From the NCBI GenBank assembly GCA_022414725.1, contig CM039462.1, forward strand, positions 174,751,492 to 174,815,491: a DNA stretch of 64,000 nt, given 5' to 3'. Below are positions 1 to 11,975 of this stretch, piece after piece. The DNA comes from Microglena sp. YARC. Taxonomy: Eukaryota > Chlorophyta > Chlorophyceae > Chlamydomonadales > Chlamydomonadaceae. A program made the position numbers and the translations under genes. The notes beneath the pieces are model-generated. The model saw only the letters and a list, made by a program, of their open reading frames with translations. It made no database searches and had not been told where the DNA came from. Position 1 is the first letter of the stretch. Every line of letters starts with the position of its first letter.

Positions 1-980
1 GGCGTTTACGCCTTTCGGAATGGACGGCATTGAAGTAAAATCCCCTGGCCCCAATCCTGCCGAGAATGTAGCGCAGAGCTCTGGCTGCGTTGTTGGTACC
101 GCGTCTATTTAAGCAGATAGGGCTGGGGAAAAGTTATCCAGAATGTGTTTCATAGCCATTGTAGTTGGATACAGGTGTGATTCTGCTGTTCCTGGGGGTA
201 GTTATATGCCATCTGATGGGTTCAGTTCTAGTGGGCTGGTGGTCTAGAATCAGCATCGAGTTACTGAGAAAACTGATGAATCTGTACGAGCAGGGTGCGA
301 CAAGTTCGTGTACCAGTCGACAAATATATTCGGAACCACCCTTACCATCATTTGGCGCTTTGGGACATGGCGATGGCTTGGGTTGAGGGTTGCGAGGGTG
401 ACGAACAAGATCAGGGATAGGGGGAATAGAGATTTGATTTTGCTGGTAGGATAGAAGAAGAACGGATAGTAGAGATCGGGCAGGAAGTGGAGGGGGGGGG
501 GGGGGGGGCTTGGGCAGGAGATTTGCTTGACGGGGCCGGAGAGGTAAGGTGACGGCGGGATTAGCGGATGTGGAAGGAATTGATGGCGTGACGCAGTGGG
601 TGGTTGTGTTCCGGGGGCAAGTACTGGGCGTTCCAGGGGGGGTCTTGGGTAAGACTCAGAGGAGGGGTTGTTGCAGGGGCAACTTTACTGGCGGTCCAGC
701 GGAGGTCTTGGGTAGACTCAGAGAGGGTTTGTTGCTGGGGGCACGTACTGCGGATCCAGCGGGGTCTTGGAAGACTGTGGGGGGCTGGTGGGTCCACGGG
801 GGATCGGGGGCCTAGCAATCAGAGAAGATTCTGCACTGAGATCCTTTTCCTGTCGGTTGTTGCGACGGCAACTGTGGAAGGCACTGCCAGCAGTGCGCGG
901 GACCTCGGGATCTACGGACAGGGTAACAGGCGTGGAAGACTTTTGCAGTGGAACACGGGACGGCGTGCGTGAGGATAACC
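1..980 (-). pseudogene. Gag remnant of LTR retrotransposon A, left repeat unit
   Basis: This is a second copy of 13236-14198, the 5' internal part of LTR element A with the start of its Gag gene read on the minus strand. It matches that stretch almost base for base, but with a one-base insertion or deletion every few tens of bases, so no Gag frame survives. A run of about 19 G lies near 491. The indel-dominated differences look like uncorrected long-read errors rather than normal decay. The rest of the element would lie left of the window. Confidence 0.75.
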
Positions 981-1221
981 TTTAGTTCCGGCAGTTTATC
1001 TCGTGAGGGATGACACAAGGGAGTGCGAAGTTGCTTACGTTTTACAATTCTGATAGCATGCCAGGCGGCAAGCTAGTATAAGAAGGGAAAGGGGCGACAG
1101 TACCTCAGGATTTGCCGCGGTAGGTGCCGCCCTAACGGGAGGCACTACTATGAAGTTTCCAGGCGTAAGGCCTGGTGCCCCCAAGGACACTCGAGCTGAG
1201 CCGGGAGAACGGTCAATAACA
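981..1221 (-). repeat. LTR of element A, left unit
   Basis: This corresponds to the 246-bp LTRs at 9541-9786 and 14199-14444, with scattered indels. On the + strand it starts TTTAG and ends AATAACA, and it is followed by CCACT (1222-1226), the same target sequence that flanks the intact element. The insertion therefore sits at the same LINE position as in the middle unit, which means the LTR element was present before the unit was copied. Confidence 0.8.
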
Positions 1222-1226
1222 CCACT

Positions 1227-4200
1227 CAATGCTCACGAATAATTTCACAATGTGTCACAGCAGCTATTAAATACCCGATGATAGTAGCCCCCTTCTCACT
1301 AAAAACCGACATTCATGTCATTGACAGAGCAGCTATTAAAAACAGTTTAAAACTCTGTTGCTCCCTTCCTAGATCTTTCCGACAATGAGCACTCCACCCT
1401 TCCCCAAAACAGAGCAGGGACTAGGGGTGCCCCTCTCTACTTCACTGAATACACCCAGATTACTGCAACAGCCCTCACCCAGTCCATGACGACCCAAGGT
1501 CACCTGGAATTCCTCACCAGGCTCTTCTTTAACAAATTCTACCTCCACCATGACCACTCTAGATCCTCTCTTCTCTCTCCCGCAAGCAACTTAAATAATG
1601 CCCTAGCCCCGCCAGCTGGAAATTATTAAAATCTGACATAATAATTTCTTGGAATGACACAGAACTCTGACAAACTAACATACACTCCTCTCCTCTCCCC
1701 CACAGCAATTCCTGTTTCTCACTCAGATCCATTTCATGACCTGGACAGTTTAACTTCATACCATGGACCTGGCACCCCTATGGGAACCCATCTTATCAGC
1801 ACTACAGATCTCTCCTCATCACCGTACACAAAATTACCTAAAACACCACAAACGATCTTGAACCGCCTCCCACGCTCACCTCTTTCCCTCCAAACGTCCT
1901 GTCCTCCAATACACTCTGGACCCACTCCTCTCTCTGCACGACAACTTGCGCCTGTTACGCAAATTGGCCGCAGAACACCAAACGGAACAACGTTAAATCC
2001 TGCTTCCTAAACGAACCCTCTACTCCACTCACCCAGACGCTACCAAACTCACGCCACCGTTTACTGATTCAGACTACGAGGCGGATCCACACTGGGGACC
2101 TGGAAGGAAACCAGGTGGGCGTGGACCCACGCAGATCGCAGGGCAGCACGCGCACAAGCATGGGGCTGCCCAGCAGTGATGCCACCTGGTCAGCCACGCC
2201 ACTTACTTGTTGCAAATCTGATTTACGACACTCCTCACTTCTAAATTTTACCGCGCATATAAAATAACTCCCACTTCACCATCCTACAGGATCCGCGAGG
2301 CCATGACATTTCCACGACAGCAGCGCACCTGCACCACCGCCGCCTGCTCCACCTTACCTTACGGATCCTATACAGCCCTGCACATTACGAGCTGGCGGGC
2401 ACGCTCTTACAACGACGACAACACTTGCCCCCACTACCGTTTCACGTCCAATGCCCCAACAATTATGCACAACGACCCATACAACTCCTACACACACATG
2501 GGATTACAAGCATCCACCACAAGCACACCTCTTACTCCACTTACCCCACCTATATTGAAACCCCTCAATCCACCAATGCGCTCATCTTGCTGAACTGGTG
2601 GACAACCCAGCATATGCCTAAATTAACCTACACTTTTAAACCACTCCCCCACAACCACACACCTCAAACCCCAGGAAGGACATCCACCTCACGAACCTCC
2701 AGCAAAACCAAGAAGGGCCCCTCTCCAGATTAATGCTGACAACATAACCTTATTCACAAAACTTTTGAAAATTGACCACACACGACAGCACCCAGACTGA
2801 CATTCAACCACCCTTCAGCCTACCACTATACAAACCAGCCTCCTCACTTACTCTGGATGCCAATCACACACACACACCACCAACGCCCTCATATCTTAAA
2901 CCCCACTGCGTCACTGTCTTGGGCACATACCCAACGATCAGACTCACCCTTTAAACAAAACTAATGACCATTTAAAAACCACCACCCCTACCAAAATGGA
3001 ACCAACATGACTCAAGGAGAACATACCACACTACTTACTTTCCTCTTCACCAGCATAAGAGCTGCCCCTTGCCGCCACCAAACATTCTTCCTCCTGTTCT
3101 CTTACCAAGCAAGCAGCTGCTTCTGCATTACTCACCATCGTACTTCTAACCCCCTAGCTACACCAAAGCCTCACCATCTTCTCTTTCTACCAGCCCTGCT
3201 GACCAGACTCTTTGGCTCCAACAAGACCCTTTCATTACCAGCCTCGACTGGGCTCCACTGCGTGGAGACGTCCCAACTCCGTACACAACAGCACACAAGC
3301 TCTAAGGTGGCCCTAGCCAGTGCTGACCATGCTGAAAATACTCTCAGCCTACCTGCACCCTGATGCTCCTCCCTGATGATCTTGCTGCCCCTTACAAAAA
3401 CTCTTCTCCATCACCCCTGGATTCACTATATTGACTCAATAGACCACAGTCCTGAATTTTATATACTACCTCTGAAATTTTGGGTTTTCCACCAACACCC
3501 TCCTTCCTCCCCTCTTACCATGACCCACCACTTGTCTTACCTAGCTACCCCTCCTCAGGCCTCCAGGTCTACACAGATGGCAGTCTAATAAAGGTAAACC
3601 AGGGCAATCCTAGCAAAATAGGTGCTGCAGTCTATGTCCCGGCTGCAGGGCAAAGTTACACCATCAAACCCTGGGGAAATAGGGCCACCAAAACTAACAA
3701 ACCGGGCAGAACTGGTAGCCATCCACCAAGCCCTTCTCAACATTGATTATATGGACAAAGGTGTCTTACCCTCCATACAGACAGCCTCTGCTCTCTTCAA
3801 CTTATAAAAAAAATGATTCACGACCTACCACTACAACCGTTCTATTCATACTGAAGTTACTGCAACAATCAATTCAAAAAACACCTAATTCCAACGCATC
3901 CTGCATGGCTCACACACACTCTTTGCAAAGTCCGTTCCCACACAGCGTATCCTTGGGGAAATGACAGAGCAGACACTCTGGCACGCAAAAGCAGCTGAGC
4001 ACCCCACCTTAAACAATTTTACTGACACCACTGGGGAAAATCCCGCCACAATGTTTACTGGCCCACAGTTCAACCTCCTCGCACACCCATGGGAATATTC
4101 CCCCACGAATTTTAAGCACCTAACCTTACACAAGGTATCACCTCTAACCTGCCCACCTAGCTGCCACCTTGGCCAACACCCTCTTAAAGGGATCTATGCA

Positions 4201-5035
4201 ACCACCTGGGCTGATAACACTCCCCACCAACTTCCTCAAGCAAGTAACAAATTCTGGACCTCAACCCTTATCCAACATTAAAACTAAATTCCACATCTTA
4301 AAGCCCGCGTGGGGTAGACTATGGAACCGTAAACTTGCATTCCGCTGGAAACTCCCTTATATTACCAGCACTCACCCCCCCACGAACTCCCTATGCCCCA
4401 TTTGCCACACCTGTGAGGACGGAGCGGGCCACATCCTGGCGGCTGCACACACCGACTTTCAAGGGGCTCTATATCAAAAGACATGACGCCGCAGTGCGAC
4501 TCATCCACAAGGCCATTTGCACCGGCGCCCTGGGATCCCGCCAGAATGATCATGACGCTGGCAAGGAAGAGGACCTCCCCAGGGGGTCCTGGGCAAACGT
4601 CTCCCTGACTGGTTACGCCCCTCCACTATTACTGTAGCGGACTGGAAGAGAATGAGACCTGATCTTGCCGTCCTACCTGACAAAGACTCCCCTACCTGTA
4701 TGTCTGATAAAGAACTCTGGGTTCTTGAGCTTGGATACTGCTCTGATACCAACCATGCTACTAAGTTTATCACTAAACACGCCCAGCATGTTGAATTAGT
4801 AAATGCCTCGGATCGCTGGATACCTTGTTCATTATGAAGTTATCACCGGTTGGAACAACTGGTACTATTCCTACCTCTTTTTTTACTTCTATGACCACTC
4901 TTGGACTCCAGAGAGAACCTGTGCCCTCAAACTGGCAGACACAGTCCACTCTCACACCATTACTAGCTTTCAGAGTATTTTTACAGTGCAGACGCTTTAT
5001 GGAAGCACACCCCGGGTCGATACCCGGGGACTAGC
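1227..5035 (+). pseudogene. LINE 3' half, left unit (linker, RNase H, zinc motif, RLE), frame-broken
   Basis: This is a degraded duplicate of the LINE part at 14450-18486. RNase H peptides (VYTDGSL around 3570, NRAEL around 3690), the zinc motif CPICHTC near 4390-4420 and the RPDLAVLPD segment of the restriction-like endonuclease near 4650 are recognisable. They fall in different frames because of many single-base indels. About 270 bp equivalent to 16687-16957 is missing near 3480. It is not a functional reading frame as written. See the middle unit for the domain description. Confidence 0.8.
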
Positions 5036-5276
5036 ACACAGACCTCCCCCCTCCCAGGTTTTGTCTTTACCAGCTGTATTGTGCCGGTGCTTCCCAACCG
5101 GGGTGAAAAACCCCCGTATTAAGCTGCACTGGTATGATGTAGTTGGTAATTCTTTTTACTGAGATGGACCTACGGTGACTATAGCTAGCTCCGGCTTACG
5201 CTATGGTGTCCATAACTTCACGTCCTGTGAGTAACGGTTCTACACGGATGTAACAATTCCAATTTCAATTTCAATA
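5036..5276 (+). other. LINE 3' untranslated region and TTTCAA tail, left unit
   Basis: It follows the RLE stop. It carries a GC-rich palindrome just before its start (CCGGGTCGATACCCGG near 5013) and ends in a short AATTTC-type repeat instead of poly(A), as do many LINEs of this clade. It matches 18487-18728. Confidence 0.6.
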
Positions 5277-6301
5277 CTGAAGGCGCGTACGGTAGTTCAG
5301 TACAACTTTTCTTCTTGCAGTAGTTCAGTACAAATTGTCTTTCTTCCCGTTCTGTCATCAGAGGTCCAAGTGTCCAACGATGGGTGGATTACGAGTGTCT
5401 AATGCAGGTGCGAAAATTCCGGAAACTGGTCAACACAAAATAAGCCCACACCACAACTTCCGGGGGGACTTCCCACTATCCTCTTATCCTCTCTATATCA
5501 ACAAAAACCGTTATACGGTGTATAGAGAGAGAGGTAAAGAAAGCACATAATTTTGGTTATTAGTTTAGTTACCAATACTAGGTAGGTGGCGTCAGAAATA
5601 TAAGATGACAAGATGGATACCTCACAAAATCGTTTACTCATTACCACAGCGTATTGATTGAAGGTTGGGGTCATCTAAACCAAGTCCATGTTTGACGATA
5701 GGTGTGCTTCAAGCCACATATTGGAAGTAGTACGACTCATAGCCAGCGTACTACTAAGAGGGCGTTTACACGAGCAGGTTATCTCGGCCAGTTACGGTTA
5801 AGATGTACAGTTAACTAACTACGAAGCGTTTACACGACACTTTTCGCGTCAGTTATCTCGCCCAGTTAACCATTTTCGCGATAACCATAACTCCCCCCCC
5901 CCCCCCCCCCCACCCCTAGTTATGGGTTAAAGGTTAAGGTTAGTGGTTCGTTAAGTTCGTTTGGCTTCCGAGCTGTGAGATATATCGGCTACGCTAGCTC
6001 CAGTTCAGTTCGTCAATTTCTGCAGATTCGAATTTTCTAGAGCAGCAAGCAGAAAGGCATTGGCCGAGCAGAAGTTTGATGATCAGCTGCCAGATCTTCA
6101 CCCAGCAATCTCGATCGACGGGTCGCTGCGGAGCCTTGAAGTCGCTTGCTTCACAGCACGGTTCGTGCTGCGGAGCAAGGCCCGAAAATAGCTCGTCTGT
6201 CACCAAAAATTCAAAAATCACGAGGCTATCCAGAAGTACACGACCAACCTGACCAAACGCAAACTGCGAGCGCAAATGCACGTGTAAACAGAAACTGGTT
6301 A
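5277..6301. other. Inter-LINE spacer with TIR half-element, left copy
   Basis: It is nearly identical to 18729-19731. It starts with the LINE 3' flank, which repeats a GTAGTTCAGTACAA motif. A hairpin at about 5480-5535 pairs CCTCTCTATA with TATAGAGAGAGG. From 5758 it carries the left terminus GAGGGCGTTTACACGAGC of a TIR element next to TAA, followed by repeated GTTATCTCGSCCAGTTA modules and a run of about 20 C near 5887. No host coding region was recognised. Confidence 0.6.
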
Positions 6302-6320
6302 GAGGGCGTTTACACGAGCA
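6302..6320 (+). repeat. TIR of GAGGGCG element, middle unit
   Basis: GAGGGCGTTTACACGAGC is preceded by TTA (6299-6301). It directly abuts the 5'-truncated LINE. The same junction is found at 19732, which is one of the reasons to think the two units are copies of each other. Confidence 0.6.
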
Positions 6321-7046
6321 TTCACTACATCATATCCCAGAACCCTTCTCACCACTATATTGCAGGGGGAGACTGGAATGCAGCTTACTACCTCACTGAT
6401 AGAAGCAACACAGTCCAGCACCTGGAGGACCAGCCTCACTATCAGCATCTTAATAAATACCCAATTCACATTCAACCATCACCACGCCCCCATACTTACT
6501 CAGACGACACTTCCTACAGCAGCAGGATAGATGACATCATTCTCATCAACCCCCCACCTGCAACCACGGTGACAGACCACACACCAAATGGGAGACACAC
6601 TTGACCACTTGACCCTGGAACAACAAATTACCTCCTCTCTCTTTCCTCCTCCCAACCTGGACACACCACCTCACAATCCAACACCCCAACTGCAACTTCC
6701 TCTCAAACAACAGGACATGGCCAAAGCTAAAGAGGCCATTTCAAATCAATTTCTCCATCAATTTCAGCACAGCCACATCAACATAAATAAAGCCTGGACT
6801 ATAGCACAAACTTTACTGGGAGAAGATAAAACATCTGCACACATTCAATCTATTAGACAAGAACTCACAGCCACCATGCCAGAAAACCTTAACAGCATGG
6901 CAGATCATCTCATGATCACTCTTCACCAAGCTCTCTCCATCATGACTGACACCTGCCCCACTAAGCCTAGCACACCAGGCACTTTCTTGCCCAGGCAAAC
7001 TGCTAAAACTTACAGACGTCTTAACTACCATATTAAAACACATTAA
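6320..7046 (+). pseudogene. LINE AP-endonuclease C-terminal half and pre-RT region
   Basis: Translation gives GGDWNAAY, then SRIDDIILI, then VTDHTP. These match the late motifs of the exonuclease-endonuclease-phosphatase fold (GDFN-like, SRIDYI-like and SDH-like) that nicks target DNA in LINEs. The N-terminal endonuclease motifs are absent because the element starts here. A frameshift near 6575-6600 moves to a second frame (6588-7046). An extra A in the A-run near 7036 then breaks the frame again. The first shift is also present in the right unit; the second is not. Confidence 0.75.
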
Positions 7047-7051
7047 AGCAC

Positions 7052-8427
7052 TTCGAACAGCCTCCAATCACCTTGACCAACAACAATACATGGAGCTTAG
7101 AAGCACACCTCACACGGCAGGCACATACTCACCTACCACTAAAATTAAAATACAACAACACCTACAAAACTCACTCCTCCCTGACTACTGCCTCTCTCTA
7201 ACTGCTGATATGAAACAAAGTATTACAGAACTACGTAACATGCAGGCTGCACTCAAAGAGGAGAGAGCAACCGCCTCCATCAAGAAATTCCGCCGCCGCC
7301 TCAGCACACAGGCACGACAAACTCACAGGTATATTTTCTCTCCTGAAAATTACACACATACACCCACTGCTCTACTGGACACATCCTCAAACACACTTAG
7401 CACCAGCACCCAGGGTCTCCTGGAAGTTTGGACTAAACACATGGGTAAACTTATGTCACCTCCCACACCACCCATCTCAGATGACTATACACGACATGCC
7501 ACCCCCCCACCATGGGAAACACACACGGATAAATATCACCTTGAAACCCCAGCCAACTCCATACAAAACACTGCCTCCCCTTACACCTATCTCTCCTCCT
7601 CAACCACCTATGATGACTGTATTAGGAAACTCTCCACCAACAAAGCCACAGGCCCAGACGGCATACCTAATGAACTACTTATGTGCCTCCCACAGGAAAT
7701 GCACCTCACCATACACAAACTCATGCAGCTAGTATGGATCCTGGGAGAAACACAAGACTGCTGGAAAACCTCACACACAGTCATGCTCTACAAAAAACCA
7801 GATCCTTGCTTGCCTCAAAACTACAGGCCAATAGGCCTTAACAATGCTGTAGCCAAACTCTGGACCTCTCTTGTCACTAACACTATTACTACCTACTCTG
7901 AAACCAACCACATTCTTAGTGCCTGCCAAGAGGGTTTCAGAAAAGACAAAAGTACCTATAGACAACTCTTGACCCTACTCCACAATATTGAGGATGCTGC
8001 CCTCTTCCACCAGGACTTCTATGCTGCCTACTTTGACTTTAGCTCTGCTTTCAACATGATTGACCACCAAAAACTTCTTTGCATCATGCACAGCTTGGGT
8101 TACACCCACGACACTATAGACACTATTAAAGGAATTTACACAAACTCAACTACACATATCCTCCTCAACAATATATCTGGCTCCCCTATCCCCATCACCA
8201 GGGGCACTATCCAGGGAGACACTCTCTCCCCCTTACTCTTCATTATTTTTCTAGAACCCCTACACAGATGGCTCCGTTCTGGGGGACGAGGATACAGAGC
8301 AGCATCCCTACCCCCCAAAACAGCAGATGAAAATCACACTAGCAGCTTGGGGTATGCTGACGACACTGCCGTCCTAACCGGCAGCTCAGAGGACCTTCGT
8401 ATCCAATGTGGTAGTCCAAACTTTTAG
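7052..8427 (+). pseudogene. LINE reverse transcriptase
   Basis: This is the polymerase that copies LINE RNA at the nicked target. The motifs are in the canonical order: KATGPDGIPNELL, then QNYRPIGLNN, then FDFSSAFN with the first catalytic Asp (motif A), then QGDTLSPLLF (motif B), then GYADDTAVL with the YADD active site (motif C). The frame from 7090 is open for 445 codons, so the catalytic core looks intact. It shifts just after motif C near 8400. Upstream it joins the 6588-7046 frame through a one-base slip, which the right unit lacks. Confidence 0.88.
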
Positions 8428-8569
8428 CATCTGGTTGGGCATTCCTCTTAACGCCACTAAATGTGTGGTCAGTGGCATACTCCACAAATCACACCCCTCA
8501 CAACTTACTCACAACAACATTCTTAAACAAAGGTTGGAAAAAATTCCCTTAGGAAATTCCTATGCTACC
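8428..8569 (+). pseudogene. LINE RT thumb region, part 1
   Basis: In the next frame the sequence reads LGIPLNATKCVVSGI, the usual segment following YADD in LINE reverse transcriptases (the K of LNxxKT). It stops where the hAT-like element begins, and the LINE resumes at 9379 with QAYKYLGVHI, the conserved YLGV motif. Confidence 0.7.
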
Positions 8570-8839
8570 CAGGGTTGTCCAAACGGACCCCAAGAGTTGC
8601 TTCCTGGGACGCACCCAAATGGGTAGGTTGCGTCTAGGGACGCAGCCAATTTCGTAGATTGCGTCCTGGGACGCAGTAAAGTTTGAAGGTTGCGTCCCAA
8701 AAATTCCTCTTTCCCCCTCCCACAGCAACAGCAGCTTGATGCGTCCCACTGCGTCCCACTGCGTCTCAATTTTTTTCTATGCTTGATGCGTCCCACTGCG
8801 GCCCACTGCGTCTCAATTTTTCTCCATGCTTGATGCGTC

Positions 8840-8881
<42 letters not shown>

Positions 8882-9378
8882 GGCTTGGCAACAAAAAAAT
8901 CATCCAGCCTTCGCTGCTTGGTCGGAGCATTGGGCGTGCCGCTAGATTGCATTTTGACGGTTCGAATATTTTGGAGAGATCGACCAGAATAAATCGATCA
9001 CATCAAAAATTATAGGCTTTAGACTAGGGTGCTGTTTGAACCCCGCTCATCCACTCAGAGCCTGGGGGCATGTAGGGGATTTTTAGGTTCGAGTCCATTC
9101 AAATTATGTGGCTGAGAGAGTCCTTTGCGTCCTGCACCACCCACTGAGACACTCTCGAGTCGGACGCATCAGACGCATTGGGGCGCATTGGGACGCATGA
9201 GAACGCAGGGTAATGAAGTGAGACGCAACCAACTTCCAAAACCTGCGTCCCGGACGCAACCAATCTATGAGGCTGCGTCCGGGACGCAACCGACCCTGCC
9301 AATGTTGCGTCCTGGGACGCAACGGCCCTCCCCATGTTGCGTCCTAGGACGCAAGGACGTGCGTCTTGGACTACCCTG
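8570..9378. mobile_element. hAT-like non-autonomous TIR element in the LINE
   Basis: The ends are CAGGGTTGTCCAA and its inverted partner TTGGACTACCCTG. This CAGGG-type terminus is usual for hAT elements. The inside is filled with GACGCA/TGCGTC motifs in both orientations (TTGCGTCCTGGGACGCAA and variants) and has a CAG repeat of about 14 units at 8839-8880. No transposase was seen. I could not find a convincing 8-bp target duplication, so the exact ends are uncertain. A related end (CAGGGTTGTTCA) occurs at 55562 and 56281. Confidence 0.6.
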
Positions 9379-9540
9379 ACTTGGACTACCTACCAGCCTC
9401 CAGACCAAGCCTACAAATACTTGGGGGTTCACATCTCACTTACCTTAAATTGGAAAACTCAACTCCACTCTACGATTGAAACCATTCACAACAAAGGCTT
9501 GAGCATCCTCACTAAAGCTAAAAACAGGGCAACTCCCACT
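9379..9540 (+). pseudogene. LINE RT thumb region, part 2
   Basis: Reads PDQAYKYLGVHISLTLNW, then ILTKAKNRATP, the post-RT segment of the LINE. It ends at CCACT, where LTR element A is inserted, and continues at 14450 as CLRIISQCVRAAI. Confidence 0.7.
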
Positions 9541-9786
9541 TTTAGCTTCCGGAGTATTATCTCGTGAGGACTGACACAGGGAGTGGCGAAGGTGCTACGT
9601 TTACAATCGTGATAGCATGCCAGGCGGCAAGGTAGGTATAAGAAGGGAAAGGGCGACAGTACCTCAGGGTACTGCCGCCGGTAGGTGCCGGCCCTAACGG
9701 GTGGAGGCACTACTATGGAAGCTTCCAGGCGGAAGGCCTGGTGCCCCAAGACACTCTAGCTGAGCCGGGAGAACCGGTCAATAACA
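9541..9786 (-). repeat. 3' LTR of element A
   Basis: 246 bp, almost identical to 14199-14444. On the minus strand it begins TGTTATTGACCGG. The near identity of the two LTRs suggests a recent insertion. Confidence 0.88.
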
Positions 9787-9799
9787 TCCCCCCCAATTC
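9787..9799 (-). other. Polypurine tract of element A
   Basis: On the minus strand this reads AATTGGGGGGGGA immediately before the LTR start TGTTAT. It is the expected primer site for plus-strand synthesis. Element B has the same tract at 58600-58612. Confidence 0.75.
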
Positions 9800-10372
9800 C
9801 TGGTATTCTTGATATACAAGAATCCCTGGAATTAGGAGGTTCTAGGGAAGGGAGGCTAGAGTGAAAATAAACATCTGGTGCATATGGAAGCACAAGGGGA
9901 AAGGCTTCTGACTGGCCATACTGAGTCAAAGAGTGATGCCTGGCTTGTAAGGCATGTGCAAGTACACTCAGAGGAGACCAGGGGCCAGTGGCAGTACAGG
10001 TCATCTATTATCAAAATAGGACTGGATTCCAGCTTGTGGAGCTGCCAGGAAGGTGCAGCCAATGTTCAGGCATAGGAGAAGCTGGGTGGCAATCATGTGT
10101 TTGGCCATATGAGATTAAACATCTTTTAAGGTAGACATCCCCCGCAGGGTCATAACTGCCAGTCTGTATACAGTTCTACGTAGGAAGGACATTATGAGGT
10201 ACTTCCATTATCATCTATAAAGTGTTGCTTGGTCTGGTGGTTAGGTAGTAACCGTTCCAGTGGCCGGGGCACCTATGTGGTGAAGTCAGTATCAATCTAG
10301 GAGCACAAGTCTGGATATTCCCCCCTATGATAAGGTATTTATCATGCAAATAGATCTTGTGCCAGTGCCACA
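9800..10372 (-). other. 3' non-coding part of LTR element A
   Basis: No coding sequence was recognised. It contains a short inverted repeat around 9800-9835 (CCTGGTATTCTTG and CAAGAATCCCTGG). It is homologous to 58613-59250 of element B, including GGTAGACATCCCCCGC and ACTTCCATTATCATCTATA. Conservation between two families of a non-coding block suggests a packaging or replication role, which is inference. Confidence 0.5.
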
Positions 10373-11052
10373 TTATGCTGGGTCTGCTGGGTCCTCTGCT
10401 TGGGTGGCTGGGAAATATGGCACTTGGTAGAATCCATCTTGCTTGAGCCTTTTGGTGATGCACTGGTGGAAGTCATCCCACAGGTCAGGAGTAGAACGGG
10501 GGTGGAACTCAGGTGGGAACATGTTGAGGATGAAATAGTCTTGGTGGTTCCATGGAAGGATGATCTCATCAATATAGATGAGAAATGGACTAGGTTCATT
10601 ATCAACTCTGATCTGGTGGGATTGTAGGAGTATGCCAGGCTGTCTGTGAGTTGCAATGGAGTATGCATTGACAAGGGCAGCTTGGAGACAGATGGTCCAT
10701 TTGAGTTGGTCCTTTATGTGTGGGGAGCAGGTGTCATACTGGTGGACTAGAGTGGCCAAACTTTTGTGTGCAGATGGAGGGGGGCAATGATGGTTGCTGG
10801 GTGTTTGGGCATGTCTGTTGTGGACCAGATAGAATTGGGGAGGGATCTGATGGATGGGTAGAGTGCAAAAAATGCTGTGATGAGCTGGTACATGGGGGCT
10901 CTGAACATGTTGACCAGGAGTTGAGGTGGGACGGTGGATTGTTGGCATATGTTTTCCAGGATGGTGATAAGTTCACCTAGTGGGTAGTTTCCTGGGTGAG
11001 TTCCTACTAGGGACTGGAAGCTGAGCCTACATGCATTACTGTTGTTAGGCAT
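10373..11052 (-). pseudogene. Downstream ORF of element A, frameshifted
   Basis: Two overlapping minus-strand frames look like one protein split by a frameshift. 11052-10747 reads LGELITILENICQQ and FRAPMYQLITAFFALYP. 10948-10373 continues QLKWTICLQAALVNAY and LPWNHQDYFILNMFPPEF. I recognise no known domain; it is not reverse transcriptase or integrase. It follows the zinc-knuckle Gag and could be its C-terminal part. Confidence 0.45.
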
Positions 11053-11966
11053 GTCATCAGGTTCAAAGTCATCTGGTGAGGAGGGGGGGGAGGGTGGAAG
11101 TCTGTGATGCCAACTGGTGTGTAGATGGTTTGTGCATTGTTTGTTGCTGGGAGAGGTTTGTCAGGCGTTACTGGCTTCTGGGGCAGGGTAGGGGATGCAT
11201 TGTTGGTCTGAAGGGCAATGATGACACTGTGGTACATGTGGGTTAGGGTGGCATGCATCCTAGTCAGGTGGCCAAGAATTTTGGTTGCATCTGCTTTTGT
11301 CTTCTTAGTTGCTGACCTAGTTTTTCTGTTTGGGACAGTGGGGTGGGGTGGAAGGAGGGTGAAGCCAGCTGCTTTGCAACATTCTGCCCATGTACTTGGC
11401 AGGTCCTGGACTGTTGGCCAGTCTAGGGGCTCTGGTGGGAATCCTGGGGGTGCTTGCAGGATTTTGTTAGTGGCAGTGGGTGTTGCAGGGGTAGTGAGTT
11501 GGTCCAGAAAACTCTGAATGAAACCTGGGAGGTCATCCTGGGGTGGTGCCTGTGGGTGGGGAATAGGGATAGGGACTTTGGGTGCTCTAAATGCAAGGTT
11601 GGTTGTAGGGCTAGAGCAGACAGTTGAGGTATGGCCATATCCACCACAGTTCCAGCATGTAACGGGGCTGTGGGTATTGTCTAAGGATCTTCTCTCTCTT
11701 TGGGTTAGGTGGATGTATGCTTCTTTTGACAGGGTAGTTAGGGGGTCAGGATCAGAGGCAGATGGGGTTTGAGGTGGAGAGAGAGGAGGAGGAAGTGGTG
11801 GTGGAGATGGGGGAGGAGGTGGAGATGGAGGTTGGGAGGGTGGAGGGGGAGGGGGAGAGGGAGGTGGAGGAGGAGGGGGAGGGGGAGGAGGAGGGGGAGG
11901 AGGAGGTGAAGTTGTGAGACGTTGCTTCCACCTTGACTTTACTGCTGGGGCCAGATGATGGACCAT
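11007..11966 (-). CDS. Element A Gag, C-terminal part: proline-rich and fifth zinc knuckle
   Basis: The 319-codon frame starts MVHHLAPAVK. It has a proline tract at residues 20-70 (coded by the GGA/GGT-rich stretch 11760-11905) and then a CCHC knuckle, CWNCGGYGHTSTVC, at about residue 100. The segment GFPPEPLDWPTVQDLPSTWA is also conserved in element B. It is in the same frame as the upstream Gag ORF and separated from it only by one TAA and three codons, so it could be made by readthrough or reinitiation, or the TAA may be a nonsense mutation. Confidence 0.6.
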   Translation of the reverse strand: MVHHLAPAVKSRWKQRLTTSPPPPPPPPPPPPPPPPSPPPPPPSQPPSPPPPPSPPPLPPPLSPPQTPSASDPDPLTTLSKEAYIHLTQRERRSLDNTHSPVTCWNCGGYGHTSTVCSSPTTNLAFRAPKVPIPIPHPQAPPQDDLPGFIQSFLDQLTTPATPTATNKILQAPPGFPPEPLDWPTVQDLPSTWAECCKAAGFTLLPPHPTVPNRKTRSATKKTKADATKILGHLTRMHATLTHMYHSVIIALQTNNASPTLPQKPVTPDKPLPATNNAQTIYTPVGITDFHPPPPPHQMTLNLMTCLTTVMHVGSASSP

Positions 11967-11975
11967 GGTGTAGGG

